From Halocafeteria seosinensis (lineage: Eukaryota; Sar; Bigyra; Bicosoecida): a stretch of 64,000 nt of DNA. Of the stretch, positions 42,901-55,209 are shown in pieces. Location: positions 1 through 64,000 of the forward strand of contig LVLI01000005.1 of the NCBI GenBank assembly GCA_001687465.1, read 5' to 3'. Each line of letters begins with the position of its first letter. Positions within the stretch are counted from its first letter, which is position 1. Both the position numbers and the translations under genes were made by a program. The notes under the pieces were generated by a model. The model made no database searches. It was not told where the DNA came from and saw only the letters and a list, made by a program, of their open reading frames with translations.

Positions 42901-45082
42901 TGTGGTCTTCCCTGTACAATACGACTTGACATACCTTAGCATCGCCGAGGCGGCATCACGAGCCTGGTAGTCTCTACACAGGACGTATATCAACCCAACT
43001 TTGGACCCTCCGAGGCATTTTTTGTCCAAGAGCCCACACAAATGTTCGCCATTGCGAAAGACAACATACCCCTCGGCAGGGTCCATAGGACCCCACTCTT
43101 TCCCTTCTGAGTCCGTACCAGAGTGACCTTTTCCTTTGAGTTCAAAAGTTGGACGAATCTTGCCTTCGGCGCCAGGTCGTAATAGCATAGAAATTACTTG
43201 CTTTCCAGTCCAGAGTGGAACCGGTTTGAGAATCGCAGGATCAGGTATGTCGATGCGCTGTGCAAAACAACCGAAACCATACAGTAGAAGTGTTCTGAAC
43301 GATGAAAGAAAGGATCGGACTCACCTCTGTAGAATCACTCAAAGCAGCGACCATGCTGCAGAACTCATCTCGATTTAAAAGAACGTCACGTTTTGTTAAG
43401 AGGTAACCTGCAGTGATGAAATCTTGGCATGCAGCCACTAATGGTTCTCCATCTCTTGGGGTCATTATATTTTCCCGAACATCCATCAAGAGTGCCGCCT
43501 CAGTACGTGCCTCTTCGGTTTGAGGCACATGCACATTCATTTCATCGCCGTCAAAATCAGCATTGTATGGCGCACAAACACATTCATTGAACCGAAGAGT
43601 TCGAGAGGACATCACTCTCGCACGGTGACACATAATGGACATCTTGTGCAGACTTGGTTGACGGTTGAACAACACAGGGTCGTCATCGACCAAATGCCTC
43701 TCCACAATGTCCCCAACACGTAATTGATCAGCCATACGGTCTCTATCACCATACTGGAGTGACTTAGTAAATCCACTTTTCGTTTTAATAAAATTAGCTC
43801 CTGGGTACTGGGTCCCATTGCGTACAGTTCGTCTCAATTTATCAATATTGCTATCAGTCACGCGTTCGGGATACGTAAGAATCCGAGCCATCAGTTCTGG
43901 TATTCCAACGGCTTCAATGGGAAGGTTAGGATCCGGCGTAATCACCGTACGCCCAGAGAAATCAACCCTTTTGCCACTAAGATTCCCTCGAAACCGACCT
44001 TGCTTTCCTTTGAGCCGTTGACAAAGGCCACGAATGGGCTTTTTCGGGCGTACAGCGGCGGACATTCCCGGCAATTCACCATGAAGGAAAGCAGCAACCT
44101 GAACCTGCAACAAATCCCACTCTTCTTGGACGAGACTAATTTTTCCACCCTTCTCTAAAGCAGTCTGAAGTGCATTATTAATATGAATGATCCCCTGAAG
44201 CTTGACAGTGAGGTCATCTTCGTTGCTTCCTGCTCCACTATCCATAGCTACAGAGGGACGAATACAAACTGGCGGGACCAAGACTTTCGTCAAGATCATA
44301 TTTTCGGGCCTTCCCGTCTCGCTGCTGATCCAGATTAAGTTGAGGTCTTCGTCTGGGATATTCTGGAAGAGCTCGAGGGCATGCAAAGGCGTTATCGTCT
44401 CCGCAAGCTTCTTAACTTGGGCACTAAGATCGGGGTTGTCAGCTAGGGTATTTTGGAACTTCAACAACATGTTGCCTTTCTCATCTTCACTTCCGCGTCC
44501 TTTGAAGCGTTCGTGCAAGACTCGAAACGAGGTCTGGCCGTTCACTTTCTTAACGGTTCCATTAAAGGCACCACAGTGCGGACACTTTGAGAGTTTCTTA
44601 CAGGAATCGATAACCTTCTTTTGAATGCCAGTCTTCTGCAGGGAGCCCACTGCAGATGACCTCATCTTCTGGAGTAGACTGCTCCGCTCAGGTTCAGCCA
44701 GCAGAACTCGAGAACAGCGCTTGCAAATGCATTGCAGTACGTGAATAGTGGGCCTCAAAAACCCAATATGAAAGACCGGTAATTCCAGCGAAATCACGCC
44801 GTAGTGACCAGGGCAATCTGCTAGATTGCTACCACAGGTATGACACCTCTCTTTCTTGTGGCTAATTCCCAACCTGGGGTCCAATACTCCATACTTGGCA
44901 GGCTTCCGCGTCGGCAGTTTGTAAAGCTCTTTCGATACCACCGGGATCTCTGCCAGCCTTGCCATTTCGGAGCCATGAAACATACCAAAGCGAATCTGAG
45001 ACACCTTTTTGGGTGTATTGGCTTCGGACACCATGTCCTTGACCAGGAATTGAGGTGGGGCCGTCGTCGTTGTCGCTGCCAT
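39924..45082 (-). CDS. POLR3A: RNA polymerase III largest subunit (RPC1)
   Basis: Ten exons: 45082-43325, 43257-42935, 42874-42772, 42706-42511, 42441-42118, 42049-41391, 41327-41119, 41051-40604, 40539-40448 and 40380-39924. Total 1522 aa. The introns are 60-69 nt, and every phase agrees. The zinc motif [14 protein letters not shown], the switch/lid region [20 protein letters not shown], and the catalytic [12 protein letters not shown] are intact. Pol III-type signatures include [20 protein letters not shown] then [35 protein letters not shown] and [20 protein letters not shown]. The protein is the Pol III clamp and active-site subunit, which makes tRNA, 5S rRNA and other small RNAs. ATG at 45082 is chosen; an in-frame ATG at 45121 would add 13 residues. 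Confidence 0.97.
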
Positions 45083-45630
45083 TTTTATCTTTCCCTCTGC
45101 AGAGCAGTTCACTGGAGTCAATACTTAAATTGTTTGTCCCATGTGCTATTCGGCACCATTGCCACATACCGAAATATTGTCAATATAGACCGCAATCAAT
45201 CCTCAATTGCAATGGAGTCCCTCCGCCAAAGGAGCCCCGAAAGCGTGAGCACACACAGACATACGGTGAGCTCTCCTGGGACAAGGAATCACGTGTGGTA
45301 ACTAAGGAACAAAACACATTCTTGTGTGAGTGACCTATCACATAAGCATAAGCTGCATGGTGTGAATTGAGATGGAGCTTTTGAAACATTTGTTTGCACG
45401 GTTCCCGTTGATGACAGCAGACTATCTATCGTACGTATATACAAATTTTAAAAAGGAGGAATTGTATGACATTGGGTCGGTTGTATGGGAGATACGTTTT
45501 GGCTTATTGTGTCCTGGTTAGGTTTCATTACAGTGATAGAGTGAGGCAAGAGGAGCAGTTTTGTCCCTCTCTGGTCCATGCTCCTTTGAACCAGGTACAG
45601 TGACACTATCACACTGTCTACCATAACACA
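45083..45630. promoter_or_regulatory. Divergent promoter region, POLR3A / PPR gene
   Basis: 548 bp between two divergent start codons. No ORF of note, and no TATA box that stands out. Confidence 0.35.
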
Positions 45631-48618
45631 ATGATTCGTCTACGTTCATTGTTATCACACCACTCAAAAGAGCCTTCGACATGGCTACTTCCGGGCTCCA
45701 GGCGATGTTTCCATCAATCGAAACAGAGGTGGCAAGAGACCAACTCGGGCAACTCGATGAGAATGGCTTCCAAGAAGCAACGCAAAGCTGCTTTAACTCT
45801 CGCTAGACGAGAAATACAGGATGAGATTGATGGGTTACTAGACGCCAGTACCTCGAAGATTCAGCAGCAACAGAAGGAAGCACCGGAGACTGGTCTCAGC
45901 TTCTCGAGGGAATCCCACCCTCAGGAAATGGGGGAACGCATTGCTTCGCAGCTGGGAGTCGACACGATCGTACGTCGCGACCACTCCAAGGTGTCGCAAG
46001 GAAAGGTTTTTTCTCACCACGATATGGACACAAGAGGGAGGGAAGCATCAAAGAAAAATATAGATGGTACTGCGGTCTTGGGAGAAGTTATTGATAATCC
46101 CGACTGGTACTCAGTTGAGAAACCCGGGTTGAGTGGAAATTTTAATGAAGCTGAAGCGGCAGTGCATCAAGCAAGCGCTTCGTCCTCGAACCAGTTCCAT
46201 GACAATGACCCCATTATGGATCCGTCATACTACTATGAAGCTGCAAGAGCCGCAGATATCGATTTAGGTAAGTATTGCGTATAGAGAAGGAATAAATACT
46301 TCTAACAAGGGATGGTCTGTTATTATCTACCAGGTAAATATGCCAGTGGTGAATCTATACCTGAAGCGATGGAACCTGCTTCAGAAACTGCTCGGAAGTC
46401 CACCGCCATGCCAATGCCATGGGAACATGGAGAGTGGTGGGATTCCCTGGTTCCAAGAGAATTTGCAGAGTCTAGTTTCGACGCCCTCCAGGAAGGCAAG
46501 GAAGTGCCAGAAGTTCAGTCTAGTATAACCGCGGCAGAACTCACATCACGTGGGGAAAATTCGGGGGAAGTAAAGGAAAAACTCGAGCAACTTCAGGACG
46601 ATTCTGACCCGGACGTTGCCGAAGCAAAAGAATGGTCACAACGGATAGTGCGTTACATGGCCCGTCTCGCAGCCTTACCTGACAGTCTGTCAGCGCAGTC
46701 AATGCCTGAGCTCGATAAAGAGGGCGTCTGGGAAGTTCCATCGAAAGGAGTGTTGTATAACCCTTTACGAGGTGAAGAGAATGTTAGCAAACTTGAAGAT
46801 TGCGGTGCGCAAACAATAGGAAGGGCCAAGGCGCATTTCAGGAGTGCCGATGAGAACACTCGGGATACCAATACAGGAGCTAGCCGTTCGGAATCAAATA
46901 CGATGGATCTTCTATCAGGCCTTCGCGATGACATGTCGAATACTGCTGGTGCTACAAATAGGTCGAATTCGTTCTTAGATATGTCTGAGGCCCATCAGAG
47001 CGCAGTTGAGGAATATCTAGCCACACAAGCCCGAGGACTTAAGCTTGAGGAGACTTCTTCGACTGTACCTGGTCAGAGAGCTGAAACGCAGGAAGGAGAA
47101 TTCGGAGACTTGGATGCGGAAAAAGCCGGAAGCGGAAGTGGGTTGCTAGCCCGCAGAGATCCGAATTTCAGAAAAGTTATCGAGAATCCCGAAGATTCTG
47201 AATATATGAGTGCCACTGAAGACCAAGAAGACTTTCGTGGGCTTTTTCGAGAACATAAGCAAGGGAATATGGAGGCTTCTTCCCAACGATCCCGCGATGG
47301 AAGCTCTAACAAAAGCATACAAAATGAGGATGTCGATTATGCAGCACCGGAAAATCCAGAACCTGAACGTGATTGGGGTTGGTCTGATTCTCAACCCGGT
47401 TATCATATGTATAAACGAATGGAGCAAGGCCAGCGTCCTTCGGAAAAATCTTTGAACCATTCTCGTGCTTACCACCCTTATCATAAGCGGCTCCTTGAGG
47501 CAATGGAACGAAGAGATCTTATGACGATGTTCTTGCTATGGAATTTTCAGAGAAATCGGGCGATGTCCAGTAAACATGGACCTGGGGGTGACAGACCAGA
47601 CTTTCTAGGGTACCACATCATGCTAGATGCATGCGCTAGAGCACAGTGCTTCGATGTTATGTCAATTGTTCTAGATGACATGACCCGTCGCGCAGTTGAG
47701 ACGACCCCGGAGATGCACAAGCTATTTATTAAGGCGGCGGCATTGTCGGACAACCTTGAGCTTGCTATGGACGCGTTTAAAAAGATGGCGCACGACGCGG
47801 GTCATAAAACAGATCTTCACTGTTACTCACCTATCATTCTCACGGCAATGAGAAATAGAAAGTATGACGTCGGATTTGATTGGTTCAACAGGTTCGTTAC
47901 TTCAAATTTGTAGACCATACGAATGCATGGATCTCAGAAACTGTATTGTTCTGCAGAATGCGAAGAGCTGGTATCTATCCTACTGACTCTATACTCCGTG
48001 GAATGGCAAAACCTCTGGTAGAGGATGAGAAGTATAAGGAATTGCACTTTCTGTGGAACGCTATTCGCAATCATACATCAGTGCCGTTACAAGATGAAAC
48101 ATGGGGAGTTCTTCTTGAAGTACGTAATTTGTTCAGAGCTACAACATCGCGTCTCATTATATATTCTGTTTGTCTTTGTATCCCAGGGTTTTCAAAAGGC
48201 AAATGATGCGGAAGACTTATGGAGTGTCTATCGAGATATGACCAGTAGTAGGTATTTCGGGGGCAAAGCTTCACCCGATGCAGCTCAGATGTGTGACATT
48301 TTCAATTGTTTGGCCGCTAACCGATATTTCCGAGAAGCTCGTAGTCTGCGCCGAGATATGGAAAAGGCTGGTCATCTCGCCAGCGGAGAAATTCCAGTGG
48401 ACGACATAGACGCAATAATGGCACGATTTCCTCCCGAGGATGCTGAAATGGAGACACGGCAGCGAACCGTGGAGAGTGTATATGGCAACCCATACTTTAC
48501 GGATGATGTCGAAGAGACTCAGCGCAAATCTCAAGCAGTCTTAGAGCAAGAAAAACATCTCATGAAGAAGAGCTTTACGGAAAGCGAAATGGAGACCGAA
48601 GAGAACAAGCAACAGTGA
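45631..48618 (+). CDS. Mitochondrial pentatricopeptide-repeat (PPR) protein
   Basis: Exons 45631-46267, 46334-47891, 47957-48119 and 48187-48618 give 929 aa. The introns are 66, 65 and 67 nt and phases agree. The N-terminus (MIRLRSLLSHHSKEPSTWLL, then PGSRRCFHQSKQRW) has the Arg, Ser and Leu content of a mitochondrial presequence. Residues up to about 560 are largely disordered and acidic. The C-terminal part forms PPR-like helical pairs: YHIMLDACARAQCFDVMSIV, TTPEMHKLFIKAAALSDNLE, HCYSPIILTAMRNRKYDVGF and FNRMRRAGIYPTDSILRGMA. PPR proteins bind organelle RNA for processing, stability or translation. The specific target cannot be read. The repeats look diverged, with only about five or six recognisable. 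Confidence 0.7.
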
Positions 48619-48626
48619 AAGCATAG

Positions 48627-49039
48627 CTACGGTAGCAGTTCCTCGTCAAGATCATATGTTTTATATTTGCGGACAAAAATTGTACATGTACATGCGTGGC
48701 TGCAAGAACGGCGTTCTCTGTTCCCCAAGATCTCCGAAATTACATCCCATACACACTCATCACCCGCCTGATAGGTATCTGCTGGAATAAGCGGCTGCCT
48801 CAATAATATAGTCCCCTCTTCAATTGTTACGCAAGCTTCCAGCCATCTGTCGCTGTTTGATCCATAGCTGTTGTATTTTGTGTCCACAGCTGCTGTACTC
48901 TGTAGGTGCAAAACTCGAAAGCGTCGTAATGGACCGTTACTACTAGACTGTCAGTGATTGATTGACCTGATTGTCTGTATGGTGACAAAAAACGATACAG
49001 TTCTCTTGTGTCTTGTGTGCCAATATACACTAACTTCAT
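48627..49039 (-). CDS. Small protein of unknown function
   Basis: Exons 49039-48944 and 48899-48627 give 122 aa. The intron is 44 nt (GTCTA|gtagta; cctacag|AGTACAG), phase 0. MKLVYIGTQDTRELYRFLSP is a plausible start, and TIEEGTILLRQPLIPA with a DLDEELLP end is open throughout. No family recognised. The short intron and unusual donor lower confidence. The gene is divergent from the Ser-rich gene, with only about 76 bp between candidate start codons. Confidence 0.35.
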
Positions 49040-49115
49040 ATGTCTCGTCACGCAAGCCGTCCTGGCGCATCGCTGCCATCCGAGCTGCACTTCCGGTAAA
49101 TCACGGAGAGGGAGA

Positions 49116-52100
49116 ATGCTTACCAACTCGAAAATGAGCTCGATTCAGGAGGCCAATGCTCCTAATAGAGGTGAAAGCGATGCTTATATACCTTCGGCCA
49201 TTTCTACCTCCATGGAAGCACCTTCGTCCGCTTCCATGATGGCCAGCTTCACGAGCACTCGGGCTAGCGTGGCTAAAAGCAAGAAAAGTAAACCCTCAAA
49301 ATCACCCCAAGAAAAGCTTTCCTCGACGTTCACAGGGATCACCCACGCAGAGAAGAAGATGAGCAAAAGCTCACCCAAAGATTTTCTGTCATCGTCCTCC
49401 CAAAGCATACTCATGCCGGGCAAACACCGTCAAAATTCAAACGCTCGGGTGCATAAACGGCCGGACCTGAAGACTGCGTCCAACACTACCAAGAAGCCTC
49501 CACGAAAGAGTCATCCTCCCTCTCATAGGACACCGCTAGCAAATAAATCAGCTAATAGATCCAACACCGGACGCTGGGAAGAGAGCTACTCGGCCGGCGC
49601 CATAACTACCTCAACTCACAGCAGCTCAAATGGGCACTGCTCGGCATTTACGAACTACACATCCTCTTCCTCTATTGGGAACAGCTGCACGACAGACCAG
49701 AAAACCCATTCGAGTGGTGCATCTGAAAATGCAGAAAGCAATGGCAGCCAGTACTCAGTTGAAATTATAAGAAGGCTCCGAGCAAGCGTACAGAAACTAC
49801 TAGAGGAAGAAACTACGGGGAATAACACCGACGAGTCAAGGCTTCATGAGGAAGGCGCAAATCAAAAAGAGGACATTTCTTCGTTTCAAAGTGATGGAGT
49901 GACTATGTCTCACATTAGAAACTGCGAGGGTGACGAGATGCTTTCGGCAGCGGCCGGTTCGTCAGAGATTGCTGAGCGTCCAGAGAGAAATGAAGATACG
50001 ATCGTATTCGGGAATAGTTACACAGACGAAGAGGAAGAAAGATGTGTACAATCTAGTAAATCACAAAAAATTCAGGAAAGGCTAAACGTAGACGGTGTTA
50101 GTAAGTCTACCTCATTCCCAACGACACAAGAAAGCGATGCAACGACTGCATCCTGGTCAGTAAGGACAGCGGGTCCAATTTATCGCCAATCGGAACACTT
50201 CAAACTCACCGAAGACTGCAATAATTATCCGGCAACATCTAAATGCAATTATGCTACAAGTCTATCCGCTGGAACCCAGCAAGCAGTACATGAGAGTGCT
50301 GCGGTGGCAGGTGTACGAAACGAGACAAAACCCGTCCAGCTCAGTGATCGCCACTTACGGTTACTACGTGTACAACAGTCAAATTGGTCATCCGACTATT
50401 TTGAGGACTTAACAAAAAAATATAATGTAAGCACACGACGAAGCCCAGATTTCGGCAAAAGTGCTGATGATGATTCTTCCTCTGCGGACGAGTCACTCAT
50501 TTTGCCAGTGAATGTGAAGAAGCATTCTGCTAACCTGAGGGTGGAAGATAGCTCAGGCGGTTTTTCTGATATAGCTTTGCCCCCAAAGGACTATCGCTTT
50601 TACGGGGAGAAAAAATTCCATAGTTCGCAACAATGGAGCATTGAATCGGACCAAACTGTGGTAGACACTGTCGTTGATTCACAGCGTGCCTCCGGTGAAA
50701 GAAATTCTGTGTCCCAGGTATTCGCAGAAGTACCGCATTCAGAAGAGCAAAGCAAGACTTCCTCAGTTGATGAATGTCGTGATGTCGAACTTGTGCCTTC
50801 TGGAATGGGCGACCTTGGACTTGAGCCACCCATCCCGTTCTCACGAGAACCCATCAATTGAATCCACCCTTACTTGTTTAGCCGGATCCTCAACGCTGCA
50901 GATAGTTCGAATGCCCAGTCTATTTGATATCAGCAATACATGGATTGCTAACGCAGACTTGGAAGAAACTACTGGTAAACCAAGGTCACCAACTGACAAG
51001 TTGGAAAAAACTGAAGAATTGCCGCAGTCCCAGGACGTGTCTCAACATATTGAATCAATAACTGCTGAGACTTCTACCGAAGATGTGTCTACTAGGAAGT
51101 GCCAAGAACTTGTACATGAATCGTCGTTACTACAGCACCACTTCCATGAGTCCACCGAGGCGACCTCCCGAATGAGCCGTGATTCAGACGTTCCGAGGCT
51201 GCAGGTTGTGCGCTTGTCGCAGAACCCATCAGAAAGCGTTATCAGTGATTCACTTCCGGAGAGCTGTACATCACGAGCAAGTATGGGCATGATAACGAAT
51301 TCGAAACTCTACCAAAGCTCGCGAGTAGTCTTTGAAGAAGTACAGTGTGAAGAAACGTCGAAACGAGGTTGTCCTGTAGAGCGAGGAACATCAGAAAGTG
51401 AGGCACCGGATTTGAAGAATCTATCATCTGTTGCCGATGCGAACCAGGCATCAGGGGATCCAAAATTTACATCTATGACAGAAAAACCTCAGCATTCGAA
51501 AGAAGTACAGTGTGTGGAAACTTCGAACCGATATTTGTCTGCAGAGCGAGGAACATCGGAAAGTGAGGTCTTGGATTTGGAGGATCTATCATCTGTTGCC
51601 TCTTCTAGCCAGCCTTCAGGGGGCCCAGGATTTACACCAGTGGAAGTGGCAGCAGAGACCACTGAACAATCAGACTCTCACGAGAAGCGCTCGGAGATTG
51701 GTAACAGTGGACATTCTTTTACGACTTGCAGAAAGTATTCCGACACGGCGTTAACCACAGCAGCCAAAGCACTTGTAGAGCAGGAAGACGAACAGTCATA
51801 CCGGGAAGCAGCGATTCAAGAAGTGGAAGAAGATCAGCATAAGACTCATAATCCGACTGAGCCTGGTAGAAGTGCCGCCTTCATGGCGGCAATGGGTATT
51901 GAAGTCCCGAAACGGCGTTACAAGTGGAACTGCAACGTACGAATTGACTCGCTGAATCGCTCTAAAGAAGTATCCGCCTCGCCCAATGTCCAGTTGGGGA
52001 TGTGTGAGCAACCTCAAGAGTCTAGTCGTACTGAAGACGGTATGCATGCTGTAAGAACTTCAAGATGGTCCATCGACAGGGGTAGCACTTCTAACTTGGA

Positions 52101-52470
52101 GCCAGGGAATCCAGTTGCTTGCGAGCAGCCACAATGGAGCTCTCGGAGCTCATTCCGAAATGCGGCCGCAAGAGATACGTACCAAGAGAGCAGCGAGGAC
52201 CTCGAGGTGTGCACAATGCTTAATGATGACCAAATGGTTTCTAATGTGGGGCGGGATGTATTGCTCAATCCATGCTCCAGAGGATACAGGTATTCGTCCA
52301 CTCTTGTCGGAAACAATGTGCCGAAAAACTCTTACGAGGAAGCGTTGCGCGACGCAAGCACTATCAAGAGCACAACCTACGGAAGAAAGGAACCCTCCGT
52401 TGGAGCCTCGCGACCTTCTAGGCGCAAAAAAGCAAAAGCGCAGCGCCACATATTGAAAGGGACTGCGTAA
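49116..52470 (+). CDS. Ser/Glu-rich disordered protein with internal tandem repeat
   Basis: The first frame runs from ATG 49116 to the stop at 50861. A second frame is open from about 50674 to 52470 with the same composition. The change of frame is best explained by an intron; gt at 50793 (after CTT) to ag at 50901 is in phase (about 1080 aa in total), though the donor is weak and a true frameshift is possible. The protein is rich in Ser, Thr, Glu and Lys (KSKKSKPSKSPQEKLSSTFT). No domain is recognised, apart from a short, possibly conserved block RSAAFMAAMGIEVPKRRYKW. A 165-nt (55 aa) tandem repeat is clear: EVQCEETSKRGCPVERGTSE at 51337 and EVQCVETSNRYLSAERGTSE at 51502. The C-terminus is basic (SRRKKAKAQRHILK). 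A nuclear scaffold is a guess. Confidence 0.5.
51337..51666 (+). repeat. 165-nt tandem coding repeat
   Basis: Two adjacent units start with GAAGTACAGTGTG at 51337 and 51502. Both contain GCGAGGAACATC and the peptide RGTSESE, followed by a D-L-x-x-LSSVA motif. The period is 165 nt, so reading frame is kept. It is a partial internal duplication of the Ser/Glu-rich gene. Confidence 0.85.
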
Positions 52471-52721
52471 ATACTTTTGCAGTCAAACCAAAGTAGTCCC
52501 GTATTGATGGGTCAAGTAAGTTGGATGTGCACAACTCATTGGCAATATTAATGAAATGAAGATGAAGCCATTCTCCCAAAGTAATGCTCTTATTCCTCCT
52601 GTTTTCTCGGTTCCATTATGAGGATCGGTGATCACCATTCTGCGACTCGCGGAAAGAGGGTCTCCGTCCGAGAGAAACGGCCAGTTCATTCAGTCGTGGC
52701 TTCAGGCAAAGCACGTTGTTA
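52471..52721. other. Convergent spacer
   Basis: Between the Ser-rich gene (plus) and the coiled-coil gene (minus). No feature seen apart from overlapping shadow frames. Confidence 0.35.
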
Positions 52722-53963
52722 CTACTGTACTCGTGCTCTCTTACGCATACGTCCCTCATCTTCGACTTCCTTCTTTTTCTTACCTCCAGTATTCTTGTGC
52801 GTGTCTGATTGTTGGTTCCATTCGTGACCGACACGTGCGCCGAACCATCTCCCGACATCATCAGCATTCGCGGCATGAAAGGATGGAATACATACGGAGG
52901 TACGTGGGTCGGAAGTACTACCTGTATGCACGTTCACCGTTTCATGAAGATTACAATGGAGTAGCGTACTCTTTTCCAACAGTCCCTCCTCTGGGACAGG
53001 GCGCTCATGAAAGTCCACATTTTCTGCATCCGTACGTAGCACGTCAACGCGCCTTCGGAACCCTTTAGGAACAGCTAACAGGTGGCTTACCTGAATCCTG
53101 CGGTTTTGGTTCGAAAATGGTTGCCCTGATTCGATCTATAAAGCTGACGATATCGTTAAGATTACTCTTGTCTTTGAGGTATTCTGAATCCAGCACTGCC
53201 CTTTCTTGTTGATAGTAATAACGTTGCTTTGCCTTCCTTTCGAAAGAATCCAATTCGTTCTGTATTTTGGCTTCCGCAAACTCATGGAGCTGTTTTCTCT
53301 TTTGTTGCACAGCTTGCTGAAGCTCGTTTATCTGTTCTTCTTGTCTCAGGTGCTCACTAACTGCGCTTCCACACCAAAAGCACGAGTCGACATCGAGCGC
53401 TGGCAACAGTACGAACGGCATGAGAACTTACTCTTGGAAATGGCAAGGAGCATCATTTCTTTGGCGCTGGCTAAATCTTCTAGCACACGCGCGAAGCGGC
53501 GATGCAGTGAAGTTCGAATCGAGTTGTCTCTTCGGAAGGGTGCTTGTGGGTCGAGAGCTATGTGATCCAGGTCACTTCCAGAACCACCGCTACTGTGGCC
53601 CTCGTTGTGACTGTACGTCTCAGGCCGCGAGCCGGAAGCCGCCGAACCAGTTGCACTTGATCCACTGCGCGCAAGCTGCCTGTTCATCCTTGTATAGAGC
53701 TTCTTAATTTTGGTTTGTAGAGCGACTGTGTTCCCCTTAGCCTGGCTGGAAGTCTCCCCGCCGGATGCTCGTTTGGCGCTTTCCGGTGTACTATCACAGG
53801 CTTCCGAGACGAGCGCAAACATGCGCGTGACAGTCGTATCGAGCTGCTCCAATGCTGTGTACATCACTTGGCGCGGTGTATGGTCGTGGAACTGGGAGCG
53901 ATGGAGCTCATAAATGCGCCGGACAGCTTCCTCCTGTCCATCTGCCTGTTCAACGGAGGTCAT
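52722..53963 (-). CDS. Coiled-coil nuclear protein, possibly Mediator-like
   Basis: Exons 53963-53432, 53360-53091 and 53023-52722 give 367 aa. The introns are 71 and 67 nt and phases agree. I chose the ATG at 53963 because the frame upstream has no ATG; the start may lie in a missed 5' exon. The first part is helical (EEAVRRIYELHRSQFHDHTP, ALEQLDTTVTRMFALVSEAC), then Ser/Gly-rich, then a coiled coil (EEQINELQQAVQQKRKQLHE, LNDIVSFIDRIRATI). The end is basic (GGKKKKEVEDEGRMRKRARV), a likely NLS. The order of a helical head and LQQAVQQK-type coil recalls MED30, but the match is too weak to claim. Confidence 0.55.
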
Positions 53964-54293
53964 GACGTTGGATGGTAGTGAAGAAGTGCCAATGTTGTTC
54001 GCCACCGTGGTACCTTGACAACCCTCCTCCGTCTGCACGCTGCTGGTCCACCATGGACCATGGTCAAAATCAGAGCTTCACAGACGTGGACGACGGATAT
54101 CATTGCAATCATTGGTATGACCTGAACAGCGCGGTTTTGTTGACTGAACATTTTGCTTTGGGTATAATGGTCGCCGTCACTTGCGGGTTGATGCGCTGAG
54201 GCTTTTGAAAGACCTTGTATGTTTACGATACTGAGGCAGACTTGCGATCCCTCAAGGGGAAGCTCTGCACAACGTACCGGTATTCCATTCAGC

Positions 54294-54330
54294 CGGTAGG
54301 CCATAAATTATACACCTCTACTACTACGTA
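54294..54330. repeat. Short dispersed repeat, copy 2
   Basis: CGGTAGGCCATAAATTATAC plus ACCTCTACTACT; same core as at 37884. See that entry. Confidence 0.45.
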
Positions 54331-54441
54331 ACTTGATACCCATCTCGTTCGTTTTCGCTCCATAGCATTGTATTACACAGTACACTTGGCTATTCTCTTA
54401 GTTCCCGTGCCCGTTGGTTTGGGACTTCCATGACGACGAAG

Positions 54442-54535
54442 ATGTGACTGATGGCCCACCGGCAGCTGGATGTTAGCCGCTACACTTAGGTAGCAGCTGG
54501 CGCCCGTGTCTGGCAGCTACAGGCCCGCTGTTCCA
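54442..54535 (-). repeat. CA-tailed dispersed repeat, degenerate copy C
   Basis: ATGTGACTGATGGCCCACCG matches ATGTGACAGATAGCCCACCG of the copy at 55071, and GCGCCCGTGT then GGCCCGCTGTTCC match its far end. The middle is diverged and the CA run is missing. I list it as minus strand because the CA/TG run then sits at the 3' end. Confidence 0.55.
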
Positions 54536-55070
54536 CTAGGAGAGAGGCAGCATAAACGAGTGACTTCAAAGCATTGACGCAGACCCACACTTCAGTATCC
54601 GTTTCCGTCACATCCCATGGGACCTCCGCATGGCATATTACCGGTAAATCGAACCCCTGTATAAAAGTGTTGCCGGTTTGTTCGGAGCGTCCATAAGCAC
54701 AGCATTTGATCTGGTCAAGTCTGGTACAACTACTTGTACTGAAAGTGTACAACTTTTGGTGTATAGAACTTGATCGAATTGGTTTTACAGAGGATACTTG
54801 TCTCCATTTGTACTGACGAACTTTTGACTTTCGAGTCGAAAGTTTCAACGGTCTTAGCCTGAACATGATACAATCAAAAGACTTTTTGGGAATGCGAACA
54901 CAGTTTGAGTACTAGGCGAACGGTAATTTGGTGTGTGGGTGTGTTTTTGTTGAGTTGTATTGGACAGTACTGGAAGACTTCTGGCTACAAGTCCATGACT
55001 CTTCGTGTGTGTTGCCTCTGCGCGATGCTATCGGCTTCCGCTTCAGTCTTAACTTTGCCTGGAGGGGCGA

Positions 55071-55209
55071 ATACACACACACACAAATGTGACAGATAGC
55101 CCACCGGCCGGGGAATTGACCGCATCCTCTTAACGAGGAGCGGTATGCGCCCGTGTTAAGCAGCGACGGGCCCGCTGTTCCTGCAGCCTTGCTGACATAC
55201 GCCATGAGG
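55071..55209 (-). repeat. CA-tailed dispersed repeat, copy A
   Basis: On the plus strand: a CA run, ATGTGACAGATAGCCCACCG, TGACCGCATCCTCTTAACGA, GGAGCGGTATGCGCCCGTG, TTAAGCAGCGACGGGCCCGC, TGTTCCTGCAGCCTTGCTGA, and CATACGCCATGAGG. Copy B at 60709 matches over about 130 bp. Read on the minus strand the element ends in a (TG)n run, as SINE tails often do. It contains two small hairpins (CCTC/GAGG around TTAAC; GCCCGT/ACGGGC). No ORF. Confidence 0.8.
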
